This document shows, in pieces, positions 1 through 11,767 of a stretch of DNA of 64,000 nucleotides. Source of the DNA: Stenopsyche tienmushanensis. Lineage: Eukaryota; Arthropoda; Insecta; Trichoptera; Stenopsychidae. The notes beneath the pieces are model-generated. The model did no database searches, was not told where the DNA came from, and worked only from the letters and a program-made list of their open reading frames with translations. Position 1 is the stretch's first letter; each line of letters opens with the position of its first letter. The position numbers were made by a program, and so were the translations under genes. Location of the stretch: positions 434,001 to 498,000 of the forward strand of contig WACJ01000083.1 of the NCBI GenBank assembly GCA_008973525.1, given 5' to 3'.

Positions 1-4
1 GCAC

Positions 5-24
5 GTGGATTCAGTGACCTAACC
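5..24. repeat. Left 20-bp target-site duplication
   Basis: The 20 bases GTGGATTCAGTGACCTAACC recur exactly at 506-525. They flank a block that starts with poly(T) on its left side, the layout expected from target-primed reverse transcription. Confidence 0.85.
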
Positions 25-47
25 TTTTTTTTTTTTTTTTTTTTTTT

Positions 48-173
48 TATTTAAGGAAAGAAAAATACAATTCAAAAGTAGATAAATAGCAAACTAAAAA
101 ATTCAAATATTATTTTGAAAATATGCCCGAAGTAACATTAAAGCATCGAATGTTTCGTCATTTAGTCTGGATC
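48..173 (-). pseudogene. hAT transposase extreme C-terminus, transduced
   Basis: The minus-strand sequence translates to RSRLNDETFDALMLLRAYFQ and ends soon afterwards. It matches the hAT copy at about 16031-16166 almost base for base, including the AT-rich 3' flank down to CTTAAATAAA. The C-terminal dimerisation region of hAT transposases ends in this way. Here it is joined to the 3' end of a LINE and to a poly(A) tail, so it was copied through RNA rather than moved as DNA. Confidence 0.75.
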
Positions 174-268
174 TTTCTTTTCTTTTTTCTTCCACTGCCA
201 CCCGGCTACAAGTGAAGCAATGCCAGGGTGGCAGCAATGTGTCCCTCTCGGGTCCTCTATGTTGTCAT

Positions 269-505
269 CTACGATGGTTCAGATGGGGGGCGAAGGCGAC
301 GTCTCTCGCGCTCCGCTTCTTCCTTGGCCCGGATTACAGCCGTTGCGTATCTGCACCACGCATTCCATGTCTCCGCGCTAGTCAGCATCGAGGGTATCAT
401 GATGTCGGGGGAGAGCGTATTCAAACCAAGCTTCCCCTTTAGGTTTTCCCTCTCTGCGTCGAACGCTGGACAGACGAATGTCGTATGTGCAGCATCATCC
501 GTTTG
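269..505 (-). pseudogene. LINE ORF2 C-terminal fragment
   Basis: This minus-strand frame is open for 78 codons up to a TAG at 271-269, with no start because the 5' part is missing. It contains the stretch TFVCPAFDAER, followed by a charged tail rich in Glu and Arg (AKEEAERERRR). That pattern (Cys-Pro, then an acidic/basic helix, then an Ala/Glu/Arg tail) is the usual end of R1/Jockey-type non-LTR retrotransposon ORF2, after the reverse transcriptase and the terminal zinc-knuckle. The reverse transcriptase domain itself is absent, so it cannot act alone. The open frame suggests a fairly recent insertion. The family assignment is by eye from residue pattern, so the exact clade is uncertain. Confidence 0.7.
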
Positions 506-525
506 GTGGATTCAGTGACCTAACC
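506..525. repeat. Right 20-bp target-site duplication
   Basis: Exact copy of bases 5-24. It abuts the truncated 5' end of the LINE block. Confidence 0.85.
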
Positions 526-526
526 T

Positions 527-908
527 AACCTTTCCCTACCGGTGATGTATTTACTACACATCGACTCTAATAATGCGAATATCGATATGAAATATAATAG
601 ATACAGGGTTCAATTTTTTTGTATTCCTCCGTAATATAATTACGAATCACATCAAAGTATTATAGTATACAAGTATTCATCTGTAGCGATGGAAATAAAT
701 AATTTGTCGGGAAATCGGGAATTTTGCGAGTTTTAGTCCGTGTCTCATCAGAAAAAAATAATTTTATAATTCACTTTGATGGTATTATACGAAAATGGAG
801 ACTCGCACGGTCATCATTGTAATTTCTTAAACTGTTTAAAATCTCAATCCCGGGATTGATCCCAGGATGTTCTAATGCAATCCCGAAATCCCGGAATTGG
901 ATTCCCTA
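527..908 (+). mobile_element. hAT family copy 1 (non-autonomous)
   Basis: From ACCTTTCCCTACCGGTGATG onward the sequence follows the element at 21778-22252 closely: the CATCGACTCTAATAATG block, the GGAAATAAATAATTTGTCGGG block and the TTTTAGTCCGTGTCTCA block. It ends in GGATTCCCTA at 908, which is the reverse of the family's TAGGGAATCC terminus, with CTCGTGAC following as a possible TSD half. The left terminus is missing. The transposase part is reduced to a few degenerate codons (about 775-830). Confidence 0.75.
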
Positions 909-3674
909 CTCGTGACCGTCGCCTAATTTCAAAATGGTAAATAAATAATAAACTTTTGATTATATCCCCACAAATATCGAGGATATAATGGCACGGGGTG
1001 CTCCGTACTCCAAATGACCCCCGGCGCCTTCTCCGCAGCCGAACAAGGCGACAATCAAGGATTGTTGCAGCGACGAAGACAACGCAAGGGGCTTGAGAAG
1101 TCAGCCGAGAGCTCCTTATACGTTACAATTAATTCAAATGGATACTGTAAACATTGTTTCTTCACGAATCCAATATAATGCTGTTCAAAAACAAATATTC
1201 GATTACAAGTTCCACAAATGACCAATACAAAACAATGATTCATCCTGTGTTTAATATGAATTACAAAAACAGGCGTGATTCTGGTCTGCAATTCTGATGA
1301 TTCTCAATAAAACAATCCGATGACAAAAAATAACACGTCATGACATTGAATCTCAGATCCTTGAGACAAATTCGCCCGGCAATGATCTCGTAGGCGTTGG
1401 AAATTCAAGCAGAAATAAGAACAGTCATACGTGACCCCAAATTATTAGACCCCCAACCTTTTGCATGCGAATCCCACAAAACATATTTCTCCGTCCTCTG
1501 ATTTTCGATCCGTCAAAGGTCGAATTGATCCCATCAAACACGCGGCGACCCAAAAAAAAATTCCATGACAATGCTTTAAGCGCATTTTCCCGAGATTCAA
1601 CATGTGTCCCGACAAAGCATGAAAAAATATTTACCGATAAGGAGATTAAGTCCTGTCGTGCCGGCGCAAACACAAGATTAGACATCATCCCTTGAGGCGC
1701 TTTGATCAAAGGAAAATATTAAAGAAATGCGAAACAAATCCGATATAACAAAATTAAATTTAGAAACCCTCCGAAACATCTCTACGCCTCAATTCAACTC
1801 ATAACAAAATAGCCCCATCAGAGTCGATCTGATCATGGAGCGTTCAGAAAGTGAAAACGAGTAGCATAATTTATAATAAGCGAACACACATCAATAACGG
1901 ATTTCATAAGCTCCTCATTGAGATATAAGGTGAGAGTGTAATGAACTCACGAATGTTACAAATTTTTTTATAGGATCGTTCTAGAAAAATGCGCGAAAAA
2001 CCCACATACAAATAATATATTTGCGATGCAACTATATCGATTTTAGCAACGTATTCCGACCCATTTTCACTCGTTCATAAATGGGAACGCATACAAAGGA
2101 TTGATCATGGAGCTTTCACTCCCTTGAATAGATGTTTTATACACAAACCATTTACCATTCATATTAATATAAAGAAATATTTGGTATCGATCACTAAAAT
2201 ATAATTATAATTAAGTGATTCAACGTCCCCGCGGACATATGACTACATACATTAAAAAAAGTATTGCTTATAAGCATATTATAAATTTGTTATGTTTATG
2301 TGGTTGAAATTAAGCACTGTCCAACACTTAATTGTATGTCAAAATCGATCTTACATCCAGAATGTCGTCTCCTCGAATTACAATCAAATAGTGCTGCCGA
2401 ATTCAAATCGATTGTGCAAATATTTGCATAAATTCATTATATAAATGGCAAAGATCAACCTTTTTTTGTTGTTGAAGTGATTCGTTCCATACCATTTTAA
2501 AATCGATTCATGATGCATAATATAATATTTTAAAATGCAATCATCTGTTGCAAATATCAGTGAATGTCAATCAATCCCCATATCGTTTGTGTTGTTATTG
2601 TGAAATATAAAAATAATGGTTTCGTTGAACTTTTATTGTGTGGTGTATTCGCCATGGAGTATCAAATCGATGACGCACGCCTTCCTGGCGTTGGAGGATT
2701 TAGTCACCACATACATAATTCATGTTCAAACTGCAAACAAGATCTTTCGGAGCAAAACATCCCAAAGCAACTTGATCAGGGCCATAATAGAAACCGCGGT
2801 TTTTTGATCCTGGCCATTGTGCGTTTTCTCCTTTTACCAGTTTACACCGCCCTGCAGGCTCCTTCCAAAGACATTCACGTTTCTTCGGCACACGTATGGA
2901 ATGCTGATTGTTAAATGGTCTCGGTGACGTCATTCAATGGCATACCTCAATGTATTCCAATTGCAAGAATCAGAAGATTGGCCAACGACGCCGACACTGT
3001 TGGTCTCTTAGTGTCTTTTGTTGGACGTGTGTAAGCATAATTGATCGCGTGGCGAATCACCTGCCGGTGGTTCCAAGCGAGATAAAGACACGTTCTAAAT
3101 AAACAACAATGCAGCTGGTGCTTCTAAAAATGGAATTGGAAGGATCGAGGCCTCGTGGTTGAACGATGGTAAAAAATGGCAATTATGTATGCGATAATGT
3201 TGCAATTTCTTATCGCGCTTATCGGATGGTCCGGCTTCAGCAATGGCGACACGCAAGAAGTACACTTAATAGCCCTTTGATTAAAAATAATAATTTTACA
3301 CACAAACGACACCAAAATAATGCATCAGACGTACGACGCTCGAAGCTCTTAAATAAATTATGCTCCTGGCGTGTATATAATACGTTTACTACCAGGTCAT
3401 AGTGATACATCCATTAAAATCCATGTGCCGACAAGGAATACTATAATTTAAGTATAAAAATTTAATTTCCACATGTCATCATCATCATCAACTTTAGGTC
3501 AATGAAATCCAATCTGGCACAAACATATTTTCCATTTATAAACATATCCATTATCAGATATAGGCGATCTCCATTAGAGAATTTGCTTGGAAAATTATTT
3601 TTCATGTTGTAGTTTTCCATTGTCTTCCACATGTGATTAAAATAGGATATGATTGTTTGAATAAGAATTTTAAA
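909..3674. other. AT-rich stretch, no gene recognised
   Basis: Several open frames of 60-116 codons overlap on both strands (for example near 1425-1709 and 2564-2914), but none resembles a family I know. Bases 1000-1075 weakly resemble 32718-32795 (shared CCGAACAA and GCGA blocks) and may be an old repeat fragment. A short ATC microsatellite lies near 3476-3490. Confidence 0.5.
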
Positions 3675-4150
3675 TAGGATATCCCGGTATCCCGGGACTG
3701 ATAATTGTGATCAAAAATTACTAAGTAAGTAAGGCAACTTGCTGCTGAAAATGAACGCTCAGCCTCCACACTCGTTGGAAGTATCGTCATCAGATATTTA
3801 AATGCTAATTCGAGTTGATGACCACGTGAGCCCCTATTTTCGTATAACACAATCAATGTGACTGTTAACTTTCTGCTGAGACATGGACTAAAACTCTCAA
3901 AATTCCCGATTTCCCGACAAATTATTTATTTCCGTCGCTGCAGATGAATACTAATATACTATAATAATTTGATGTGATTCGTAATTATATTACGGAGAAA
4001 TACAAAAAATTTGAACCCTGTATCTATTATATTTCATATCGATATTCGCATTATTAGAGTCGAGGTGTAGTAAATACATCACCGGTAGGAAAAGGTTAAT
4101 ATAACAATTTTAACAACATATATGTATTCTGTATATATGTATACATAGAT
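3675..4150 (-). mobile_element. hAT family copy 2, inverted
   Basis: This is the reverse complement of the same family as 527-908. The terminal TAGGATATCCCGGTATCCCG at 3675 matches the family end TAGGGAATCCAATCCCGGGA. It extends past the CTACCGGTGATG block to about 4150, where GTATACATATATACAG matches the left subterminal part of the 21778 copy. It retains a short stretch of the transposase C-terminal region. Confidence 0.75.
3722..3856 (-). pseudogene. hAT transposase C-terminal dimerisation fragment
   Basis: About 45 codons on the minus strand include LAFKYLMTILPTSVEAERSF followed by SAASCL. The motif (hydrophobic helix, then P-T/S-x-x-x-E-R-x-F-S) is the signature of the hAT C-terminal dimerisation domain (Dimer_Tnp_hAT). 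The catalytic RNase-H-like domain and the BED finger are absent. The frame drifts into noncoding sequence after SCL. Confidence 0.75.
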
Positions 4151-6272
4151 TAGACAGTTACTGCCCCTAGGCGTCGCCTAAGCTCGCTAATTAGTAGTTG
4201 CGCCATGGCGAGAAAAAAACTATTAAAAAAAAAACAAGAATGCGCACGAACTTTTGGACTGACCTGATATTTAACCCGCTCTATACTTAGTTATATATTG
4301 ATTAATATTTAACTTATGTTATTTTTACGATCTCAACTACTAAAAGGCAGGGCTATATACTTAGGGTTAAACATGTAATTAAAAAGATTTTTCGACATTA
4401 TTAAATGTTAGAACTATGTAACAAACGATTATCAAATTTGCGAAATTGAAATACGTGTTTGCTATTTTCCATTTCACAATATTAATCTATTTTCGAAATG
4501 AACACCATGGAATTCTAAATTAAGACACACTCGCTCGAACGAAAATATAAATTATTCATAAATTTAAGCGGGAGTTCATTGAAATTCATAAAGTCGTTTC
4601 AAATGACATTTCGTTTGAATGGAGTTGAAACAACATTAAAGGCCGAAGCATACTTTAATATTCGATTTTGATTAAATGACGAGAAATTGGTATTTTGCTC
4701 GAATGTCTATCCGAACAAAGTGGACAAAAAGCTCCCTTATTTTAGCTTTGATTACACCGTGGAAGAATTATTTCGTACGAACAGAAGTGTACCCGGTATA
4801 TTCAGATGCGAGTAGTTGCGTTTTATTTTTTTTTTAATTTTCAAGCATTCCCACAGACATACAAACGATAAACAGCATTAAAAATATTTGGAAAATACCA
4901 TTACATGACACATATTCGATATTTTACAAAAGAACATCGTTTACATTGGAAACTAAAACATCCATGTGTCAATACTTCCGCAAAATATTTATACAAATTT
5001 GCAATTTTTGGAAAATTACTATTGTAACTATGTTCAATTCTGATTAATAAATATGTCCAATAAAAATTAATGTGACTCATTAAAATTCAAATGAATTAAT
5101 GTCGCAATGCATTTGAATAAATTTATAAAAATTTGGCATCTTCTTAATTAAAATGTTTCGAGATTTTTTGAGTCAAGGCGATTCCTGTTCATTTTTGAAA
5201 AATCACCTCAATTTGCAACACGTCGAAGGACGATCGCCGCATATCTTCTTATCGAAAATTTCAGGGTTGCGAACTGTTTTTTGCGAATTAATTCCAAATT
5301 CTGCATTGCAATCCCACATGGCACGTTATGCAACCACATCGGCATTGATATACGCACAGAATCGGCATTAAACATCTATTGGAATAGTCGACCGTCGATT
5401 TGGATGAATATTTTAATTTTGCCGAAGGAAATGGAGTCCGCAATTAGTACACATGAATACAATGCTTTGTTCCGGCGTTTGAACCAGATCGATAATGAGC
5501 CTTCACATCGGGTGCATTTTTGCGCGCGTCCAATTAACTCCCCGATTTGACAGGTGAAAAAGACTTATTTATTCTGGCGTGAAGGCTGAAAAGCAGCTTA
5601 TAATTAAACCCGTGCTCGTATTGTCTGTCACGTAGGATCTGTTCTATTTACGTCGCCGTGTGTAGTTTTGGGTCTTTGTGTCTGAGTTCGGAAGGCGGGC
5701 TCGAAAGGGGAGGCTTTAGTTATTTTGAAGATGGAAGTTTCTATTATTGATCATGGAGCCTGGAATGAATGGGTCCCGAATATGAAACGGTGATTGTGGC
5801 ATTTTCGACACCACCGTCGCGGCGTTCGATGGCAGATCGAGCAAGTTCAGGTTCTGTCACGAAAGATTGCACAATGGCGCGAATCGATGGTTGTTTTGAT
5901 TGGGTCGGTAAAAGTAAATGTTGTTGGATCGAAGTGACGTAACAATCAATGTTGGACGGCCTTGAAATGAAGAAGAATTCTGATCTTTCATTTTCTGCAA
6001 GACAAGCGAATCCATCATGTCCAAGTTCATCAGCATTCTACGTGTGTAACACCAAGATATTTTTCTACCTCTTACAAAAATGATGTTTCTGTAAGAGCCA
6101 AGTTATTGCTTTGCCATGTATGTAATTTAATCAAATATTATATTAAAATTTACATAAAATGCAAGACTTTTGATCGAATATGATAAAACAATATGAAGAT
6201 TTAGCATGAAGGATGGGATAACTTTTACAAGAAGAAAACTTCTTCAATGTCTATTGACACCAAAGAATTACA
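4151..6272. other. AT-rich stretch, no gene recognised
   Basis: I see no recognisable coding or repeat signal. A locally GC-richer patch lies at about 5630-5960. The frames around 5153-5550 do not match a family I know. Confidence 0.5.
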
Positions 6273-6715
6273 TATACAGGTGTTCTGCATACATCTCTAG
6301 ATAAATAAATTCTGTGGTGTCAGGTCTGGAGACCGTGCGAGCCACGGAATAGGGCATGTCCCCTGACAAAGAAATCCAGTGGTGTCAGGTCTGAAGACCG
6401 TGCGAGCCACGGAATAGGGCCGCCAAAAGGACACGACAGAAGTACCCACAAAAGAAATCTTAATTGAACGGATAATCACCGCCTTTGCAAAAATGAAAGA
6501 GGAAAAGCTACTTCAGACAACTGCAGTTGAAATAAGGAAAAGTTTTTTTTTTAAATAATTTAGAAGTTGACATTACTCATTCGTTTGCACATTTTATTTT
6601 AAATTTATTTCGACAACCCTGATACTTAGGATATAGGATTTATGTTTAAAACGTAGCAAAATACCTCCCTAATCCCGAAAAAAAATGTTGGTCCATGTTC
6701 AAAACATCCTGTATA
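6273..6715 (+). mobile_element. Mariner-type element B, rearranged copy
   Basis: The ends are TATACAGGTGTTCTGCAT and, inverted on the right, GTCCATGTTC..CATCCTGTATA. The same ends occur at 27782-28399 and at 32400. Inside are two tandem copies of about 60 bp encoding, on the minus strand, PWLARSPDLTP, the pattern around the third catalytic Asp of DDE transposases of the IS630-Tc1-mariner group. From about 6450 the plus strand encodes LIERIITAFAKMKEEKLLQT, the C-terminus seen in the 27.8-kb copy. The two halves therefore lie in opposite orientation, which implies an internal inversion plus duplication. It cannot encode a functional protein. Confidence 0.7.
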
Positions 6716-6800
6716 ACCTCAAGATCTTTAAAGTGAAGCTATCATGCATTTTAAATTTAATTTGAGAGCGTTCACCCAACGAGTCGCCTTGATAAACGTA

Positions 6801-7356
6801 TTAACCTTTTAAGGAGTATTATCGAAGGGTCTTCGATATGACCTTCACTATTCAGAAAGAGCACTCTTGTGCATTGAAGCTCCGAGGCGGACAGAGACAG
6901 AGAGAACTTAGCGCAGTTCGGGAGACTGAGACGGAGAGCTTTCTCGCATGCATCTCATGATTGTATAGATCGTTAAGCCCAAATTTATCCACTTATAATG
7001 ATTTCGATTTCAGGTGTGTTATTTGTTTACGCAAAGAAACGACCGAATATTGTGTGTTATCGAGAGTGTTTGTTTATTTAACTGCTTGCTGTTCTTCGCT
7101 GCGTGTTGAATGAGTCTCTTTCCAATTATCATTTCCTTCTATAGGAGGAGCACTTGAATCGATTTTTGTGCATTGTTTATGTAAAGAAATGAAGTGGCAT
7201 TGTATGCACTATCAAGTGTTCATTTACAATTGACTCTGCCTCGAATTGAAGATTATCTTACGCTGATTAGGAGCTGACAGAAAGTAATCGGTGTAAAGCG
7301 ATTATGACATCAACGACTTCATCGATTTTAAATTTGCTCACTAACAAAAAGGTTAA
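6801..7356 (+). mobile_element. TTAA-flanked MITE D, copy 1
   Basis: TTAA at 6801-6804 and 7353-7356 bracket 548 bp beginning CCTTTTAAGGAG and ending, inverted, CCTTTTTGTTAGTGAGC. Related copies lie at 10311-10632, 15341-15515, 40667-40975 and 44473-44838. They share the blocks GACAGAGACGGAGAG, ACCCAAATTTATCGACTAAT, GAATATTGTGTG and ATCGACAGTGTTTATTTATT. A TTAA target with CC-rich ends is typical of piggyBac-like non-autonomous elements. No coding sequence is present. Confidence 0.65.
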
Positions 7357-7600
7357 GTGTCCTGAGTGTACGCTTATACGAGCCTAGAATGCGGACGCGC
7401 AAAAAGAACAGGGTATAAATCAATGACCTTGGCTGCGGAAAGACATATTCTTTCCGCCAGTTCGCTTGTAGTCTCGTAATGGATTTATTTCCACGTTAAA
7501 TAAAGATCTTGGTTAAGACATGCGCTTTTTCGTCGCCACCTGACCATCTCTATTATACTGTTAAGCTTCAGCGGTCCGATATCAAACGGACCCATATGCA
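7357..7600 (+). mobile_element. LTR-like fragment E
   Basis: A TATA-like GGGTATAAATCA (about 7410) is followed by CCTTGGCTGCGGAAAGACAT and then a polyadenylation-like TTAAATAAAG near 7500. Related sequence is at 53987-54055 (plus) and 52690-52800 (minus). This order is what a solo LTR of a retrotransposon would show. The termini and target duplication are not clear. Confidence 0.35.
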
Positions 7601-10310
7601 ATCTCGTCTATCTTTAAGCACACGTGCGGGGCGGAAAACAGCCCAGAGATCCTCTTTACATGATAAAACTATAAAAAACTGAAATTGCTATATCAACAGA
7701 CATTAATAGAGGAAAATTCCTTGATAGAAAGCGATTGAGGTTGAAATTTTATTGCATTGCATAGACGATGGCGCCACACAGTGCCATGCTGAACAACTAC
7801 GAAATTGCATCAAATCTATATTGAAAGCCGTGTTCATACAACGTAATCCCGTTTCGCTTTAAGCACTGCAATATGCACATTAATTATGCATGCTCTAATT
7901 TATTTCAAATATTTCAGCGCCACACCGAAGAACCAGATATACCTGCATACTTTTAATTGGCCATCGTCACGTAATTTTCGATACGTCGTATTTAAAAAGA
8001 GCATTTTTCGACCCCGATACGTTGTGATTGAATTTCAGGAATTTTTCGACTCGCATCGCGCGAACAACTGGATGATTTGTGCGAAAAAACGCGAACTCTC
8101 TTCAATATGAAGCAATAAAATCAAATTTATTGCCATCTGAAGAAGTCATGTCTCAAAAAGTCGATGCGCTGGATCGGGAAGCACGCCAGATATGGAGGTA
8201 GTAATAACTGGAGTTCTTAAAATAATTGGAGAAAATACGTTTTTGTGCCCGTTTCTTCTTCTTGCTGTTATATCCCGGGTGATTAGAGGCACTGTGAATT
8301 AATTATATATCATAAGTCTTCGAGCCTTGGACCTGTTTAGATGTTGCTCCGGTTACAGTTACCCTGTAACACGAACAATCTCGTCGTACCGTATTAACTT
8401 TCAAGATGTGAGACGAGATTTATTATCTAGTGTGGTAAGGTTTTGTTTTTTTAAGTTTTGGTGTTGAATTTAGAATATGAACATCTGAATGGCCGCCATT
8501 TGTTTGATGTTCCTCAGTCAACATTGTCTGCGTATCGTATTTGCTCCCCCAAATTGTACAGCAACTCAAAGCTTATTAAGTTGTTATACCTCTGTATTTG
8601 TCTTTAGATTAATTCGGCAAAGCACATAAGATATGTCCAGAATTAAATGGTGGCGCAGGGTCTGTCCAACAAATGGAACAACCTCTAACCGCCTTAATTG
8701 AGTCTGTTTGTCCGATGTCAACCGGTCATCCAAGCAGGACGGTAAACAAACCACCGAACGGAGGCGAATCGAACAGATTGAAGAACCGTTGGATAGACAG
8801 GTAAATATCGGAGCAAGAAAGATCTTCTCGCCGATATACCAGTCGGCAAACCTGTTCAGGTGAAGACAAGTTTTGCGACCTTTTGAGGTTAAACGTCGAT
8901 TTTGCCGAAAATACCAGTTTCTGTCCCGATCGAATTACTACAATAACTCATGTTGCAACAAAGCCACGTCTATGGCCAAGATTTGTAACAGTACATTGTG
9001 AAGGCGTACCAGTTTGCCATTGTTCATGGCATCTCGTAATTGAAAGCCTTTGAAGCTTGAGTCCTTAGATTAATAATATTCATATAAAGGATTTTTCGCA
9101 AGACAACTTTGATATTCTCATTTAGAAACGCATTAGAAAACCTAATCCACATCATACACAAAACCAATGGTTGCTCTATTTGGTTAGAATAATCAATGAA
9201 ATTAATTAATGCATTAACAAATATAGAACTTCAAAGAGGAATTTTTTAGAAAAATATGTTTTCTTGTGGTTTTTTGAATAAGGATTAAAGCTAGAAAGAT
9301 CTATGGGTGTGTAGCAAAATTAGAATTATTTTAATGATCAGTATTTATTTTTTCACATCCCATAAATCAAGTTAGGATTGAATCGATCCAGGATCTAGTT
9401 GAATTTAAGAGATATTTATTAGATTTTCATATCAGAAAATTTTGAAATAAATTGCATATATTTAAGTTGAATTGACATTTATAAAATTGATACTAAAATA
9501 TCATAATTCATTATAATATTCAAACTAGGATAGCTTATCAATGTAGCAAAACGCCAGCTTTGCGTTCAATTTCTTTGTTTTTTAAATCTATTTATTAAGC
9601 GTTCCCATGGAAAAACGAACAACGAGCAAACAAAGCGGCTAATTTTTATTTTTTAATATCATAAATGATAACATGATTTTAATCTCCATAATATGGATTT
9701 GCACCAAAACCCGTATAAAAAGCGTCCAGGAATAAACCCACTTTTTGAGTTTACCGTTGGGTTTGCAAGTAATGGTTTTTTATTCGTTTTTAATATGAAA
9801 TACTACAATTGAGTCACATATCGAGTTCAAAAAGGCAGGATGTGGTAGTCAGACCACATCTTATATTTATCATAACGTATAATTTTTTTTCTTCCTATCT
9901 TGAAACCGGAAAAAAATGTGGTTAAAATACGCTTGGAATCCAAAATGAACCCATTCTGTATACACTATAATAAATACTAAAGCTTTCGATTTGAGCACAT
10001 TTTTATATCCATCAGATAATAATGTGTTTGATAAAAACAGTACACAAGTGTCATTATCCTTTGCAAAAATTATGGCAAATTTAATTCACATGTAATAATT
10101 TCTAATAAACCATTAATCATCTTCAGTGCAATATAATTGGCATTTCCTGTGCGCGTAATATTCGCTGAGCGACTCCTTTCATTAAACAATGTTATCGCAT
10201 TGAAACTAAATATTTTCAATGTATTCCGTTTCGAATCTTTCAACATAAGGTATTTATTTTACGAAATCGTAAAAAATAAATTGATCTTAAATATGACGTA
10301 AATCTGTATG
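7601..10310. other. AT-rich stretch, no gene recognised
   Basis: There is no recognisable gene. A slightly GC-richer patch is at 8640-8860. A TATA-like GTATAAAAAG and an AATAAA lie within 30 bp of each other near 9715-9740, without an obvious element around them. Confidence 0.5.
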
Positions 10311-10632
10311 GTAGTATGGTCGCCTATTTGCGAGCGAATTCCAGTGATTATGAATGAGAGACAGAGACGGAGAGAATATCTTGCGTAAATCATACGATTG
10401 TATAGATGGTTAAACCCAAATTTATCGACTAATAATGATGTGTGAATGATATAATGAATTGTTTATGTTTACTTGAATATTATGTGCTATCGACAGTGTT
10501 TATTTATTTATGCACAAACTTCATACACGCTGCGATGGTCCTGACAGATAAGTGGATTTGTATGACGATAAGTGGCGGACAAGCAAATATAGCATCTAAG
10601 ATTTTACATTAGCTCACTATTCAAATAGTTAA
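10311..10632 (+). mobile_element. MITE D, copy 2 (left end lost)
   Basis: This copy shares GAGAGACAGAGACGGAGAG, CATACGATTGTATAGAT and GCTATCGACAGTGTTTATTTA with the other D copies. It ends in TTAGCTCACTATTCAAATAGTTAA, so the right TTAA is 10629-10632. No clean left TTAA end is visible. Confidence 0.6.
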
Positions 10633-11767
10633 GAGCATTCAATCTATCGACGAAACCGCAATAAATATGGACGAATATCAAAATTCCATTCTAAAAGGCA
10701 AATAGATATTAATGTGCTCAAAAATGCAAATTCAAAGGTCATCTCTAATTGCGACTCGCATAATATTGGAATATAAATCCCACAATAAAATAACTATATT
10801 TACCACACAAAACATGTATTAATACAAGCCATTAACTTGTTTTAAAATGTTGATAAATAGTCACAAAATATTGCATGTGCTATGAGCTCAAATATTTGTA
10901 TGTCTGTATGTTCGAAACGTGTGTGGGACGCTCATATTTGACATGAATATGAACCCTGAAAAAATCCTTACTGTGATAGTATAGATATAGATTTTGAATA
11001 GACCAATGATTGATCTATCGAAGTTATGCAGAAACCTCTTCATCCACCAAAGAAATAAGAACGCCAATATTGAACGCTGGAAATAAACTATGGCTAGTTT
11101 CTAATAGAGCCAGCTAAAAACAGATTGGGTGCAATAGTATTACTTGCAGAATTGAGGATAAAGCAAATTTAGTATCTGAAATGATAAAATTATTTAGATT
11201 TGATCAAACGATTGATTTCAACATTTTACAGATTATTTTGTGGTAAAATATTCATATTGTGTGCGTCGATAAAAACGTCTCGATGCACCTTAATGGTGGA
11301 TAAATTTTCATTTTGTGTGCTTCGATGATAAATTTGTCTTTTTAATACCTTTTAAAACATCAGCTCGGTAAATATTTGCGATCAATTGTATTAAAAGCTT
11401 TTTGGCGTGGTAAAAACTTAAGAGGTTGACATCCAGCGCCCTGATGATCGATCGTCTCTGTTTTTTTGGGAGCCGAGGAAATGAGAATTGATATTGGATC
11501 TTATGCTCGACATCAATTACCTTTATCATTTGTAATGGATACACAGTCAATCAATACAATAAATTGAATTTAAACGATATTTTTCAAATATTATTTGATT
11601 GCTAATATGGTCGACATTCGAACCGTTATTTTATTCATTTCGGTTTTCGTTCCACTTCAGGTTCCACTTCAAGTTGTGTGTGAGGTATCTATTCATTTCT
11701 TTTTTCATTTGAACGAATATTTTATGGCAATAAGTATGAAATATAACATTGTTCAAATGTCTGCCGC
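10633..11767. other. AT-rich stretch, no gene recognised
   Basis: Nothing is recognisable on either strand. The 80-codon minus-strand frame at 11308-11550 matches no family I know. Confidence 0.5.

Larger units (their letters stand above)
25..505 (-). mobile_element. 5'-truncated LINE retrocopy with hAT tail and poly(A)
   Basis: Read on the minus strand, this insertion runs: LINE ORF2 C-terminus (505-269), a short 3' UTR, an A-rich tract (about 175-195), a piece of hAT transposase 3' end (173-48), then 24 A residues (poly(T) at 25-48 on the plus strand). A perfect 20-bp duplication flanks both outer edges, so the whole chimera moved as one retrotransposition unit. The 5' end is truncated, as is usual for LINEs. 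The LINE part is more GC-rich than its AT-rich surroundings. The likely clade is R1/Jockey-like, judged only from the C-terminal style. Because the hAT portion lies between the LINE's own A-rich end and the final poly(A), 3' transduction is the simplest explanation. Confidence 0.8.

Noticed and set aside
228..518. Plus-strand frame of 96 codons
   Set aside because: It is the antisense shadow of the LINE ORF2 C-terminus on the minus strand.
506..530. CCTAACCTAACC as insect telomeric repeat
   Set aside because: Only two imperfect units, explained by the target site plus adjacent sequence; telomeric DNA would be a long TTAGG array.
2564..2914. 116-codon plus-strand frame
   Set aside because: No recognisable domain; overlapped by frames in two other phases, so probably fortuitous.
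3476..3490. ATC repeat as a functional element
   Set aside because: A short microsatellite only.
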